64,000 nt of DNA from Loxodes magnus (lineage: Eukaryota > Ciliophora > Karyorelictea > Loxodida > Loxodidae): assembly GCA_946699065.1 (NCBI GenBank), contig CAMPDV010000932.1, positions 62,001 to 126,000 of the forward strand. The letters run 5' to 3'. Below are positions 11,441-23,192 of the stretch, piece after piece (position 1 is the first letter of the stretch; every line of letters starts with the position of its first letter). The notes under the pieces are model-generated. The model was not told where the DNA came from. It did not search any database and saw nothing but the letters and a program-made list of their open reading frames with translations. Position numbers and translations under genes: made by a program.

Positions 11441-11858
11441 ATGATGCTGAAATATATATCATTCAAAAATATTACGGAAAAAATACCAAAAAATTGAAAG
11501 ATACCTCTATAATTTGTATATTAAGTTTATTATTTCTAATTCAAGCAGAAATACCTTAGAAAATTTAACATTTATTATAGCAGTTGTTCTTGCTTTATTA
11601 TTGACAAAGAAAAAGCAGAATATTTCAAATGAAAAACTTTAATTTATAAATTCACTTTTCTTTAGATCTTTTATTTAGGTTAATCCTTCTTTTACATAAG
11701 AAATAAAAAGGTTATAAGCTTTAATGCAGGAATCCTTTATTCTTAAAATTTTTGAAAGCAGAAAATTTTTTTTCCATCTCTACTTAGAAGTTTCTAAACT
11801 ATTACTAAACCTTTATCTATATTACTATATCAGAAATTTCATTTCATTTTAGTTTTGA
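11441..11858 (+). pseudogene. Uncharacterised small protein, frameshifted copy
   Basis: Left counterpart of the frame at 52453-52869. It has an extra TA near 11455 and one A fewer in the run near 11497, which together shift the frame by +1. Product unknown. Confidence 0.45.
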
Positions 11859-12119
11859 TTTTTCCATTTTATTAATTCGTAATTTGATAAAAAGATTAGT
11901 AGAGAAATACTTTACCAATAATTATAGTACTAATTTAAATTATAAAGAATAAGGATAAAAGATAAAGTAAAGAGATTATTCTAAAATAGTATAGAGTAAT
12001 TATATATTTTTAATATAAAATATAAATTATTAAAAGTAAACTATAACTAAATGCAAAATATTAATATGCTTCATATTTCTATCTTTTATCTCCTATATTT
12101 TAACTATTAGGCTCGCTCA

Positions 12120-14040
12120 CAAATTATTATATCTTTAGATTATCCACTAGCAAAAAACCTATTTATATCATATATCTCAATAGATTTTTTTTCTTCTTAG
12201 GATAATTCTAAATCAATGATATTTTAGACTTTACGATTATCTCTTATCGAAGTATGGGTAAACTAAATTCTCTTTTTGTAACTTTATTCTTCTATCTATA
12301 TCAAACATCCTATATAATTTGATTTTTATTGAATTACTCTTTTCACTTTTAATATCATTCTTCAAAATTTCTAGCAGGAACTGATATTCTATAGTCTATG
12401 AATGTTTTTACCTTGATTTTATAGCACTGTTTATTGTCTTATATTATCCCAATTCATCTTACGCGTCAAATAATAATAATAATAATAGTAAAATAAAATA
12501 AAAGTAATAAAAGTTTAGCAATCCCTGAATTTTCTATCAAGTATTTACTACCATTTTTTTCAGCGATATGGATAACATGCCAATTTTTTATGTGGGTGAA
12601 AACACTGTGAATCTTATACTTTTTATGTTTTTTATGCAAACAATCTCTTCTTGTATATCCCTGTTTCAGTAATTCAGAGCCTGTTGATCATGCTTAAAGT
12701 TCTTGGTTGTTCTTTTATATAAATTTACCTTCGTTGATCGCAATTTTGTAATAAGTGTCACTTTGATTTGCAATAATACCATTATTTAATTTGTCTTTTT
12801 CTGAATCTCCTCAGAAATACTTTTTTCAAGTTAGTTGATTCTTTTGAGTAAGTCAATATTAATCTTTTCGTCATTCTATTTTTCTTGGACTTTTGTTCAT
12901 GTTGAAACTTTTTCAATTATCATATTTTGTTCTTGCTTAAAATTCGATTGAGATTATTGATATAGTTACTATTCCGTGACTATTTTATTTTAAATCAATT
13001 GTCGTCTAATTATTAGTAGTTATTATTTTGATCTTCGATAGTATTCATTAGTTCTCTTATTCTTCCCTCTTGATTGTAAATTGTTTCCTAATAATTTTGA
13101 ATTATTGTTTTCATTTAATCAAGCTATATTTAGAGTTATGATTAATTTTATACCTTTACTGGATTTGTCTCTATTGTTCCGATTATGACTTTTCCTTCAG
13201 ATTTGGAACTTGATTTATATTCTTACCATTTTTGTCTCTACATTTGTTTCGCTGCTTTCATTTTTGTTTTCCCAATTAGTTTTTGGAAAGGCGAATAGAT
13301 TATTCCATGTTTTTATACGTGTCAAATAAAAAAAATATTTTCTAAATTTAAAATTTTCTTACTCTTAAACTGTACTGTTTTAAAAAGCAAATTCTTCCAA
13401 TTTATTTTCAAATGCTTTAGCGGTTGGAAGATATACTAATATATATAAATATTCATGCTTATACTCTAGATTCTTTAAGGCTAGAATTTCTAAAAAATAG
13501 ATTATTCCAGAACCAGAATCTCAAAAGTAATAATCCTGTTTAACTATCATTATCTAAAAATTCAAAAAACTTCAACTACAAATCATCCTATGCCTTAAGC
13601 TTGGATTTGAAGCACATTACAAACTTAAGAAATAGTCTTAATTCTTTACATCTTATCTTTTATTTTTGATCATATTTTAAAAGATACTATTTTTACACTT
13701 TAAAGCAAACCAATTCTATTCTATTGTTTAATTAAATTAAAAAGCAAGCTCTAGATATGTTAAAATTCAAGTTTATATCAAGTCTTTATTGCCAAATGAC
13801 ACAATTTTTAGAATTATAAGAATCTAACTCCGATATATTGCCTTGCTAAATCATAAGCTAGAATTTCTAAGGTATTTAAATTTGTCTTCTAATGGATTTT
13901 TCATTTATCAATTCATGTCCCCTTATAAAGAAGTTCTTTAAGATGGAGATAACTTCAATATCCATAATTCAAACTCAAAACTACAAAGTGAACTTCCTTC
14001 TGGCAATCTAAATAACCTTACAGAACTTTAAAATAATGAT
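12120..14040 (-). pseudogene. STAND/NACHT NTPase pseudogene
   Basis: Diverged paralogue of the intact STAND gene at 56392-61374. Matching stretches on the minus strand include the P-loop region (about 13430-13560), the region just N-terminal of it (about 13590-13730) and the helical segment after the NTPase (IGCLIQI and THTSIRD, about 12240-12320, against IGCLIQI and HASIRDYY in the gene). At the P-loop a base is missing and the Walker A Lys codon has become Ile, so the nucleotide site is destroyed. It is interrupted by the retroelement at 12474-13316. No WD40 part remains. Confidence 0.82.
12474..13316 (-). mobile_element. ORF1-only retroelement (type C), nested
   Basis: Inserted in the STAND pseudogene and flanked by a 13-bp target-site duplication (12461-12473 and 13317-13329, one mismatch at the fourth base). 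On the minus strand the first ATG is at 13308-13306, only 8 nt from the insertion boundary. The N-terminus (MEQS..LSKNQL) matches the element at 30328-31173, followed by coiled-coil-like Gln/Asn-rich sequence with a shared RELMNTIEDQNN block, a probable decayed zinc knuckle (GYTRRDC) and a (TTA)n tail. There is no endonuclease or reverse transcriptase. The frame is broken in several places. Confidence 0.78.
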
Positions 14041-14976
14041 TTAATATATTATTTAGAACGATATTAAATTTAAAAATTCGATTTTTTATCTTAAAGTGTT
14101 AAAAACTTTTAAAATTTTATTCCACCTCAAAATATTTGTTTCCGTTTTTTTGCTTATTTTACTACTTCTTTTCTCTTCACTTTAACAATTTTTTAATTTA
14201 ATAACTTCATTTTTTCACTCCGCTTTTCAATTCAAAACTTTTTTTACTCCATCAGACTTTTTACCTCTATTTAAAAAAACTCTTTTTTAAAACAATTTCC
14301 TTTAATAGATCCAAAAAAAATAATTTTTTCCCTTTTTCTAGTTCCTAATTTTCAACCCAAATCACATTTTACCATTTATTCTAAAAAAATCCACCTTTAA
14401 AAATTTTGTCATTTATTCCTTTTCTTACTTTTAGCCACTATTTCTATCAAAATCCAGTTTCTAAAAAAATTTCAGTTTTGACAAAAAAATAAGTCAGTCC
14501 CAATATATTTTAGTCCATTCCAAAAAACTCCTATAGTGCAAAACGTGGAGCAAAAAACGAATTTTTATTTTCACATCTTTTTTACACACAATTGTATACC
14601 AAATTCAAAAAAACTTGCAAACAAACACAAACCCACATACCCTATTATTTAAAATGTCCTCATACCCTCATGCCCACATACCCACATACCTAGCATGCCC
14701 ACATACCCACCGTACCCACCATACCCACCATACTCAAATACCCTATTATTTAAATATCCTCATATCCAAATACCCACATTAAATCTCTTATTCTCTCAAC
14801 TCCTCTTAAACCTTTCCTTTCTCTCTTCACCTAAACACTAAACCCTTCACTAAAAAATATTCACTACACTCACACACTTTGTATTCAATCCATTTAAATT
14901 CTAAAATTTATATACTTATTCACTAACAACCCTACTCACTCATACTTTCGTACTCACACTTTCTCTAATTTTATTA
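14041..14976. other. Pyrimidine-rich spacer
   Basis: The plus strand is strongly C/T- and A-rich and poor in G, continuing to about 15370 around the LINE fragment. No coding motif was found on either strand. It contains the CCCACATAC-type repeat at 14629-14790. The right-copy equivalent is 55052-55987. Confidence 0.6.
14629..14790 (-). repeat. Imperfect (GGGTATG)n repeat, G-quadruplex-capable
   Basis: On the minus strand, units close to GGGTATG/GGGTACG recur about twelve times. At 14698-14726 at least four G3 tracts fall within about 26 nt, enough for an intramolecular G-quadruplex. Two copies of a CCCTATTATTTAAA block (near 14640 and 14741) flank the densest part. It lies roughly 0.6 kb beyond the 3' end of the STAND gene. 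The period resembles a telomere-like unit but is irregular. Confidence 0.65.
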
Positions 14977-15084
14977 TATTACCTGAAGGCTTACTTGAAG
15001 AAATAGACATTTATTGAAACATTTATTAAAGAGCTGCGCACCAACGAGGTGCTACGCGCTCTATAATCAAATTTATTTATTTAT
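14977..15084 (+). mobile_element. 5'-truncated LINE A fragment (last ~108 bp)
   Basis: Contains only the end of ORF2 (the stretch read as LPEGLLEEID), the 3' hairpin and the TTTA tail of LINE A. It is an independent dead-on-arrival insertion typical of target-primed reverse transcription that stopped early. It differs from the LINE A terminus by one visible substitution, so it is recent or strongly conserved. It sits about 300 bp downstream of the STAND gene stop. Confidence 0.9.
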
Positions 15085-15380
15085 CTCTCTTTTTGAATTC
15101 AAATACTACACTTATTAATTCCTTTTTACTAATCCCAAATACTTATATTCTTCACTTTTAACTTATAAGTTTACATCCATCTTTTCTAAAATACATTTAA
15201 CAACTTTCTTTATAACCAACTCTTTTTATATTACTCACTTAACTTTTTAAAACTCTTATATTTATCTAACACTATTTTCATATCTCACTTATCCAATACA
15301 ATCTAAAAAATAAAAAAAATTAATAAATACTTTATTTGTCTTAATTCAATTATTATTATTTGTAAACATTTATTCAAGTC

Positions 15381-18300
15381 TCAAAATGAAAGATATTCGT
15401 CTCCCATTAGAATCTCATTTCTCTCCTCTGATGAAATATATACGTCTTCACCTAGATTCTCACTCATCTCCTTAATTGAAAGATACCTGTCTCCTATTAG
15501 TCTCACATTCATCTACTCCATTGCCACTTCAACAAAGTCACATTGATGCACCTTCAAACCATGTCTTCCCAACATCCTCTTTAACAGAAATCCCGATGCT
15601 CCTTTGATGCCTCCCATATTTTGATTGTTTTATCATGGCTTCCTGATATTAAATACTTAGAGTCACTTGATAATACCAGAGAAGTAACACCAGAAGTATG
15701 ACCCTCTAATGTTCTTATGAGCTCATATGTTTACATGTCCCATATCCTTATTGTTGTATCCCAACTTCCCGATATTAAATACTTGCTGTCACTTGATAAT
15801 ACCAGAGAAGAAACATCAGAAGTATGACCCTCTAATGTTCTTATGAGCTCATATGTTTACATGTCCCATATCCTTATTGTGTTATCACCACTTCCTGATA
15901 TTAAATAATTGTCGTCACTTGATAATACCAGAGATTTAACAGAAGAAATATGATCCTCTAATGTTCTTATGAGCTCATATGTTTACATATCCCATATCTT
16001 TATTGTTGTATCACCACTTCCTGATATTAAATACTTATCGTCACTTGATAATACCAGAGAAGAAACATCAGAAGTATGGCCCTCTAATGTTCTTATGAGC
16101 TCATATGTTTACATGTCCCATATCTTTATTGATCCATAACTTCCCGATATTAAATACTTATAGTCACTTGATAATACCAGAGAATAAACAGAAGAAGTAT
16201 GACCCTCTAATGTTCTTATGAGCTCATATGTTTACATGTCCCATATCCTTATTGTTGTATCACCACTTCCTGATATTAAATACTTGTCGTCACTTGATAA
16301 TATCAGAGAATAAACATCAGAAGTATGACCCTTTATTTTTCTTATGAGCTCATATGTTTACATATCCCATATCTTTATTGTGTTATCACCACTTCCTGAT
16401 ATTAAATACTTGTCGTCACTTGATAATATCAGAGAATAAACAGAATCAGTATGTCTTTATAGAGGCTTAGTAAGATTATCTACCTACATGTCCCATATCC
16501 TTATTGTTGTATCCCAACTTCCCGATATTAAATACTTGTTGTCACTTGATAATACCAGAGAAGAAACAAAATGAGTATGACCCTCTAATGTTCTTATGAG
16601 CTCATATGTTTACATGTCCCATATCTTTATTGATCCATAACTTCCCGATATTAAATACTTAGAGTCACTTGATAATACCAGAGATTCAACACCATTAGTA
16701 TGGCCCTCTAATGTTCTTATGAGCTCATATGTTTACATGCCCTATATCTTTATTGTTTTATCACCACTTCCTGATATTAAATACTTGTCGTCACTTGATA
16801 ATACCAGAGAAGAAACATCAGAAGTATGACCCTCTAATGTTCTTATTAGCTCATATGTTTACATGTCCCATATCCTTACTGTTTTATCAAATAATCCACC
16901 TGCTGATATTAAATACTTGTCGACACTTGATAATACCAGAGATTTAACAGAAGAAGTATGACCCTCTAATGTTCTTATGAGCTCATATGTTTACATGTCC
17001 CATATCCTTATTGTTGTATCACCACTTCCTGATATTAAATACTTATCGTCACTTGATAATACCAGAGAATAAACATCAGAAGTATGACCCTTTATTTTTC
17101 TTATGAGCTCATATGTTTACATGTCCCATATCCTTATTGTGTTATCACCACTTCCTGATATTAAATACTTGTTGTCACTTGATAATACCAGAGAATAAAC
17201 ATCAGAAGAATGACCCTCTAATGTTCTTATGAGCTCATATGTTTACATGTCTCATATCCTTATTGTTTTATCCTCACCTCCAGATATTAAATATTTGTTG
17301 TCACTTGATAATACCAGAGAATAAACAATAGAAGTATGACCAGCTATGGTTGGCATTTAACCAAAATTAACCTAACTCATATTTGCACCATTGAATTTAC
17401 AATTCCTCAGCCATGCTCCCCTAAAATTCACCCTTGATAAATTAGCACCACTCATATCACAACTATCAAACACCGAATCACTTAAATCCGCTCCAGGTAC
17501 CTATATATTTTGAAGGTCTGTCATCTACATAAACTGATAATCCATCCAATTCAATATTGTTATACAATTAGCACCCGCCATTTATAAAGATTTATTGGAT
17601 TTTGTCCACTTCACTATCTCCAATAAATTTTATTAAATCTAAACCGAACTATCAATCTCCCTTATAAACTACTAGATCTCTTTATTGTCCACTATCGAAT
17701 ATATGTTTATTTCGTGAGCCTCTATAGAATGTTTGCTATATTGCAAATTTAAGACTAAATTTACCACATTCCTTGCCACATAGTAATCCCTTATCGAAGC
17801 ATGAATAAACTCAAATCTCTTTTAACCATTTTCCTCTTTTATCTATATCAAACATCCTATGTGGTTGAATTTATCAGTCAATTAATCAATTCATTACTAG
17901 ATTTCCTTATCCATACTCTCTAACTTTAACTAACCTCTTAACATCTAGTATGCCGCACTTATTTAAATATCCTAAAATAACTTTAACAATTTTTGTATTT
18001 CCTTATTTTATTTATTTAATCCTTTTAACTTTTATTCAGTTTTATCGTTTCATTTATTTATAAAGATCTCATATATCTTTGCCCTTTACACCTTTTTGTC
18101 CACTCCACTCCTCAAATAATTTATTATTTCCTCTTCACTCATACATATATATAACATAAAAGGATTATTTAGAATTTCAATTAAACCCGGAATACTTTAG
18201 ATGATACTCATTTACTCTCTTACCTTTTCAATAGTTTCCTTTTGCTACTCCTATTAATTTGAATTTTGAATCTTCTTTCCTATAACTAACTTTATATATT

Positions 18301-20362
18301 ACTCTATCTAACTTTGATCAAAAGGCTTAATATATAACTCCTCCAACTCCAATACCTAAGCTCTTTCATTTTTAAAATGAACAAAATAATCCTTATAATT
18401 TTTATCAGTTAATGCATAATTGATTCTACAAGTTACTATATACTTTGCATACGGATATTTAATGTTTAATTGATTATTAGCTATTATACTTATATAATTT
18501 CCCAACTCGTCATAGGCATCAAATAGAAAAAGCATCTTCCTAAACATCAAACTTTCATTTTCCTCAATTTTGTAGTTTTTTAAAGCTGTTTCTACTAAAC
18601 TAGATTTATAATTTTCAATAGTTGGAAGATAAACGTATATCGGTAGTCAGTCATGCTTCTACTCCAGATACTTAAATGCTAGAGTTTTCAGAAATAGAGA
18701 TTTTCCGGAACCTGAATCTCCCAAAAGTAATAATCCCGTTTTATCTTCACTGTCTAAAAAGTTCTAAATTTTGCTTTCAAGATTGATTTATTCCTTAGAA
18801 TTAGGACTAGGAGCACATAATAAACTTATATAATATTCCTGCTTTTCTTAAATCTAATTTTACAAATAGTTTCTCATATTCTAATATATTTTATTATCTA
18901 TACCCTTTAAGGCCAACCAATTATCCTCCATAGTTTAGGTAAATTAAGTAACATGGTCCTAATTCTTTAGTATTTCTATTATTATCTATTGTTCCCTAAC
19001 ATTTTAACTTAAGCTTTCATTCTTTTGCTTAAATACTCTCTCCTTGTAAGTTGTAGCAAATTAGTTCTTGTCAATGCTTAGTTCTAATAATGATTTCAAA
19101 GCAAAGTATCGAATCTACCAATCTTTATCCTTACACAATTGCTCTAGCAGCTAGCACGATTCCTTAACTAATTCTGGAGAAGCTTTAGGATTTCTAATCA
19201 TGTACTTCAAAAGTTAACATGCTCTAAATCTTAGGTCCAACTTTTCTTTCAAGACGAGGCTTTTAAATTATTCAAATGTTTCTTATGAATATTTAATTAC
19301 CAAGTCATAGGTAAGAGCATCTAGGTATCTTATTCTAACTATTTTTTTAAGATGAATTTTTGAATTTATTTTCTCAGTTCCCCATACAATGAAATCCTTT
19401 ATAATAGTGATCGCATCAGTATCGATAGCTCCAATTCCAAATGATAAAGCAACTGCCCATTAAGCAACCTTTAGAATTTTGCAGAATATTCCGAAGTAAT
19501 CATTTTCTTTATTGTCTGGAATATTCTTCAATATCATCTAACTGTATCTTAAGTAAAAATCTAACTCTGGTCCGCCTATTCTCTTTATATTTACTAATTT
19601 TAATCCAGCTTCTATTTTTTACTCAAGATACTTTTTCGTTTCAGCACTTATGAAGAATTCATTACTTTTATTATTTTCCTCACTTTTAGAAGAGCTTTAC
19701 TCGTTTTTCTAAAGAAACATGTCCAATAACTCAGGAAGATTTTGTACAAGTTACACCTTTAAGAGTTAAGACCAACCTTCAGTATATTAATGAGAGACTA
19801 TTTCTATAAATTGCTTTATAAGCACCAAAGGATCATTTAGTTTGATTAACTTATTTTTTGGAATGGTTTAAATTCCTTGTAGAACTAGTTCCATCTTTTA
19901 CTAGCTTAAACCCTCTTTTAAGAGGTTTAATCCTTTTTGATAAATCTCTTAGTCTTCAGTTCCTAAAACTAGTTACTGAGGCTAAGTAGTATTTATATTG
20001 TTTGAAGTTTACTACGTCACCTAAGAGTTTTAGATTTTTGGTTATTGAGATTTAGTAACATCAGCTACTTTAGCACTCCCACATCCTCCTCCCTTCAGTT
20101 TCATACTTTTCTAGAATTTAAAGTTTTAGATTCATTTGATCCGCACTGCTCCTTAATAAGAAGTCGTCTATAAGCTTTCTTTTAGATAATTTGTTTCGTT
20201 TATCTAAAACTCTTTAACATCTAGTATTTCTGCGTTTACCAGATAAGGATAATTTTGAATAAAGCTGTAACTTTCAGTAACTATATAGTAACGTAAGGCA
20301 TTTTCTGCTATTTTTCCTTGAATATACTCGTCCATCGATCTTGGCAAAGTTTTATTATCCAT
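15381..20362 (-). pseudogene. NACHT-pentapeptide-WD40 STAND protein, copy with 3' frameshift
   Basis: Same gene as 56392-61374, with all domains present: P-loop GDSGSGKS at 18698-18721, Walker B LFLFDAYDE at about 18503-18530, pentapeptide repeats and 14 WD40 repeats. One base is missing near 15598 relative to the right copy, so after the last WD repeat the ~75-residue C-terminal tail is read in another frame and the total length (4982 nt) is not a multiple of three. The NTPase and propellers would still be made, so this may be an altered-tail allele rather than a dead gene. In-frame TGA codons for Trp occur at 20132-20134, 18647-18649, 18050-18052, 17891-17893 and 17252-17254. Confidence 0.85.
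15640..17345 (-). repeat. 14 high-identity WD40 repeats (period ~126 bp)
   Basis: Repeats of about 42 codons, each with the order GH..-V-SLVLSSD-KYLISGS-D-TI-IWDMQTYELIRTLE. Most of each unit is nearly identical in nucleotides. Variation is concentrated at a few codons: the residues after GHT, the residue before SL, the residue before KY, and the two around the final Asp (G/W/Y/H/E then N/T/K). Repeat 4 has two extra residues, two repeats are one residue short (SYGSI), and repeat 7 has a different strand d-a linker. Fourteen units would make two seven-bladed propellers. Confidence 0.92.
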
Positions 20363-20389
20363 AAGCTAATTATTACTTGATTTTAGCAT

Positions 20390-21601
20390 AAATCTAATTT
20401 AAGTTTATCCCTCAACCTTTTTGAGTATCTTTTAATCCTTAAAATTCGCATCCGTTTAAGTTTGCTAGGCTAATCAGATTATAACATCATGAGATTTTAG
20501 AAATCCATATAATTAGCATTAAGACCGAAAGCCATGACAGCTTCCAAGAATTTAACCGAAGATAAAGCAATTTGAATTGCAATATTGAGGCATTTTATAA
20601 TATTTTAAAAGTATAATATCTAAGAATATAAAAGATTAAATAAAATGTCTATTATAACTAATTACTCCATCTATTCGCATTAGACACTTACTATCTAAAC
20701 CTATAATAAACTACTAATTATACTACTATTTTATTTATTACTATCAACTAACTTAACAGCAACTCTTTTAAGACTATCTATCACTTCAATTTCATTAAAA
20801 GTCATTTTAATTCACGCTAATGAGCCATATCTAAATACTCCTAATCAATACATCTGCTATTGTCTTTATCTGATAATTAGTTTCTTAAATGATACAATTA
20901 GACTTTTAAATATTGTTTTGAATGCCTTTATTGATGCCTTCTATTATTGTCCATGAAAGATTAGAAATAGTTAAGATATTTGCTTATCGTTTTTGCATAA
21001 AAAAGAAAGAAACTAAGCTTGGCGATATATAGCCTTACTTTTTATATTTGGTGTAAGAGTAGATATTTCAGCAAAACGAAAATTAAGTTATAAGCTATTA
21101 AATTAATCAAAGAGATTATAAGATTAATGCAGAACTTAAATAAGATATAGAACAAATCTCACTAACTTCTTTATATAAAGAAGAAGGAAAAGAAGAACAA
21201 ATAAATAAATAAGCTGTATTAATTAATTTAAATATAAACTAATTAAATACAAGCAAACTAAGGATTATTAGTCTTTAGATAAGCTTCTACTAATAAATCT
21301 TTAATTGCAAGTTTATAAGCAAATCTAATAAAATAATAATTAATAAATAGATATAAGTAAATAAAGAATATTCAGATATCTCTTAAATTACTACCAAGTA
21401 ATTCTTATTTCAGATTTAAGTTAATTAACTAGAAGCTTTAGTTCCTTATTATTTTTTCATCTAAACTAGCATAAAATGTCAATTATTTATAATAACTAGA
21501 AAAAATTATTAAGCAATAATAATCAAGCGCTAATATATACTTAAGGAATAATAAATAAATTTAATTAAAAATTTAAAAAATCTAAGGAATAAATCAAGTA
21601 T
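20390..21601. other. AT-rich spacer upstream of STAND gene
   Basis: No motif recognised. It should contain the promoter of the minus-strand STAND gene. The right-copy equivalent is 61402-62613. Confidence 0.45.
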
Positions 21602-22559
21602 ATGACAGAGGAAGAAAGATTTATCATTTTTAAGCTATCTACCTTTCATAAAATTGTGAAAGATTTGGCGAAGCTAATTGAATTTCGTAATTAATTAAAA
21701 AAAGATAAAAAGAAGCAAAAATTCCTGATTGGGCCAAAGATAGCTTTAGTTTCTAAAAAATTAATTAAAATAGAACATATAAGGATTTTATTGAAACTCT
21801 AAGATTTAAAGAAGGCTAGGTAACTAAAGAAGCGTATAAAGTATAATTATTAAAAAACATCGATAATATGAGTAACTACGAAAATCTAGAACTTATCATA
21901 ATTAAATTCCAAGAATTCAAGAGAAATTTTTAAGATACATAAGGATTAGTTTAATCTTAAGGATATTTTAGGAATTAGAGAAATAACAGAGTTTTAATAT
22001 TTAAAAATAGCTAAATTAAAAAATAAATCTAAAGAAGCTAAGGATAATTCTATAACACAAGTAAGGAGAATCTGAACAACTTCAATTTTATACTAAAGCA
22101 ATTACTCAATTAAATAAACGCTAAAAGTATACTGCTGCTAACAACTTAGATATAGAATAAAAGGTAAAATATAAAAATAAAATTGATCCTGAAATTTTGA
22201 GAAAGGAGTTACAAGCTAAACTGCATGTACAAGTTGAAAATATTAAATATATAATAAATAGAAAAACTTCAAAATGTAATTTAAAGTAAGCATAAATTAT
22301 ATTTGACCTGAAAAATCTTTATGTGAACTGGATTTAAAAAGAGATTCCTTATTCCTCTAGAAGAGTTAAGAGATCAAATAGAGAAACCAATATTATAAAT
22401 AAATATTTATAGCAATATCTTAAGAATAGAATAAAAAAATAACTTAAAGAAAAATTGAACAGGATCATAATAATGAAAAAAAGTCGTAAGAAAGAAATTT
22501 ATCTATTACTTAAAATCCCTGTTGAATACATATCAAAATTCCATTATAAGCTTTACTGA
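21602..22559 (+). pseudogene. Uncharacterised coding-like region, broken frame
   Basis: Starts at ATG 21602 (MTEEERFIIFK). Protein-like stretches follow in different frames: EAKIPDWAKDSFSF to about 21960, then KIDPEILRKELQAKLHVQ to TGA 22557-22559. Composition is charged and helical. No family recognised. At least two frame steps are needed, so it is either a decayed gene or one with very short introns that I cannot place. Confidence 0.3.
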
Positions 22560-22759
22560 AGCTCCTAGGGAAATTTTTCTACTATTGAAGATAGGACTTG
22601 GCAAACTTAAACTCTTGAATTTTTTATATTAATTTAAAGTTTATTCTTAATTAAATATCTTCTTATGCATTTCTTTTCTTGAATGTTTCTCATTTTAAAC
22701 TTTTATCATTTCTAAGATCCTTTTATTGGATATCTAATGTAAATTTTCCCTAAAGTTTA

Positions 22760-23192
22760 ACATCTAGTAAAGTGCGTGTTCCAGATAGTAGTTATCTTTA
22801 ACATTCTAAAAATGTAAGTAAATATAGATTAATTTCTTTTGTATTTGTAGTCAGATTAATTCAAATTCTCCCACAAATTATTCTTAAATCTGAGTAATCT
22901 TTCTTGGATTTGTTTTCTTTTTGCTTGGAAAGGTATCTTAATTTTCTTATCTTAATAAACTGCTTTTTTTTAATAATTTTAGCTTTCATGGAACTTTCTT
23001 TCTAGTCCTTAATTTTTTAATTCAGCCTTTATGTTTTTGATATAACTTTTAGATACTGAAATATTTATAAAGTCCTTTAGTCTGAAATTTTTTGGGTTTT
23101 ATCTTGTATAGGTAGATTGATAACTTTACGTTTATACTTTTTTATTTGAAGATAATTCCTTAAACCAAGCCTTACCTATTTATCGCTTTCAT
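22760..23192 (-). pseudogene. Possible minus-strand coding remnant
   Basis: From ATG 23192-23190 the minus strand gives Lys-rich sequence. A later stretch in a different frame reads naturally (KDYSDLRIICGRIW, then LLDVETLGKIY in the right copy, where one extra C near 63769 keeps it open). Family unknown. Only part of it lies inside the right copy before the window ends. Confidence 0.25.

Larger units (their letters stand above)
1..22989. repeat. Left copy of a >=23 kb direct repeat
   Basis: This stretch recurs in the same orientation at 41000-64000. The offset drifts only from 40999 to 41012 through small indels, and line-by-line reading shows only scattered substitutions. The left edge lies outside the window, so the full unit length is unknown. 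If the arrangement is a simple tandem, the period is about 41.0 kb. The copies differ in which genes carry frame-disrupting indels: the kelch, STAND and 11441 frames are broken here, while the 8866 frame reads better here. Confidence 0.97.

Noticed and set aside
16729..16947. Plus-strand frame with duplicated peptide
   Set aside because: Antisense of the WD40 repeats; the duplication reflects their 126-bp period.
15640..17345. CRISPR-like array or satellite
   Set aside because: The 126-bp units have no repeat/spacer structure and translate as canonical WD40 repeats.
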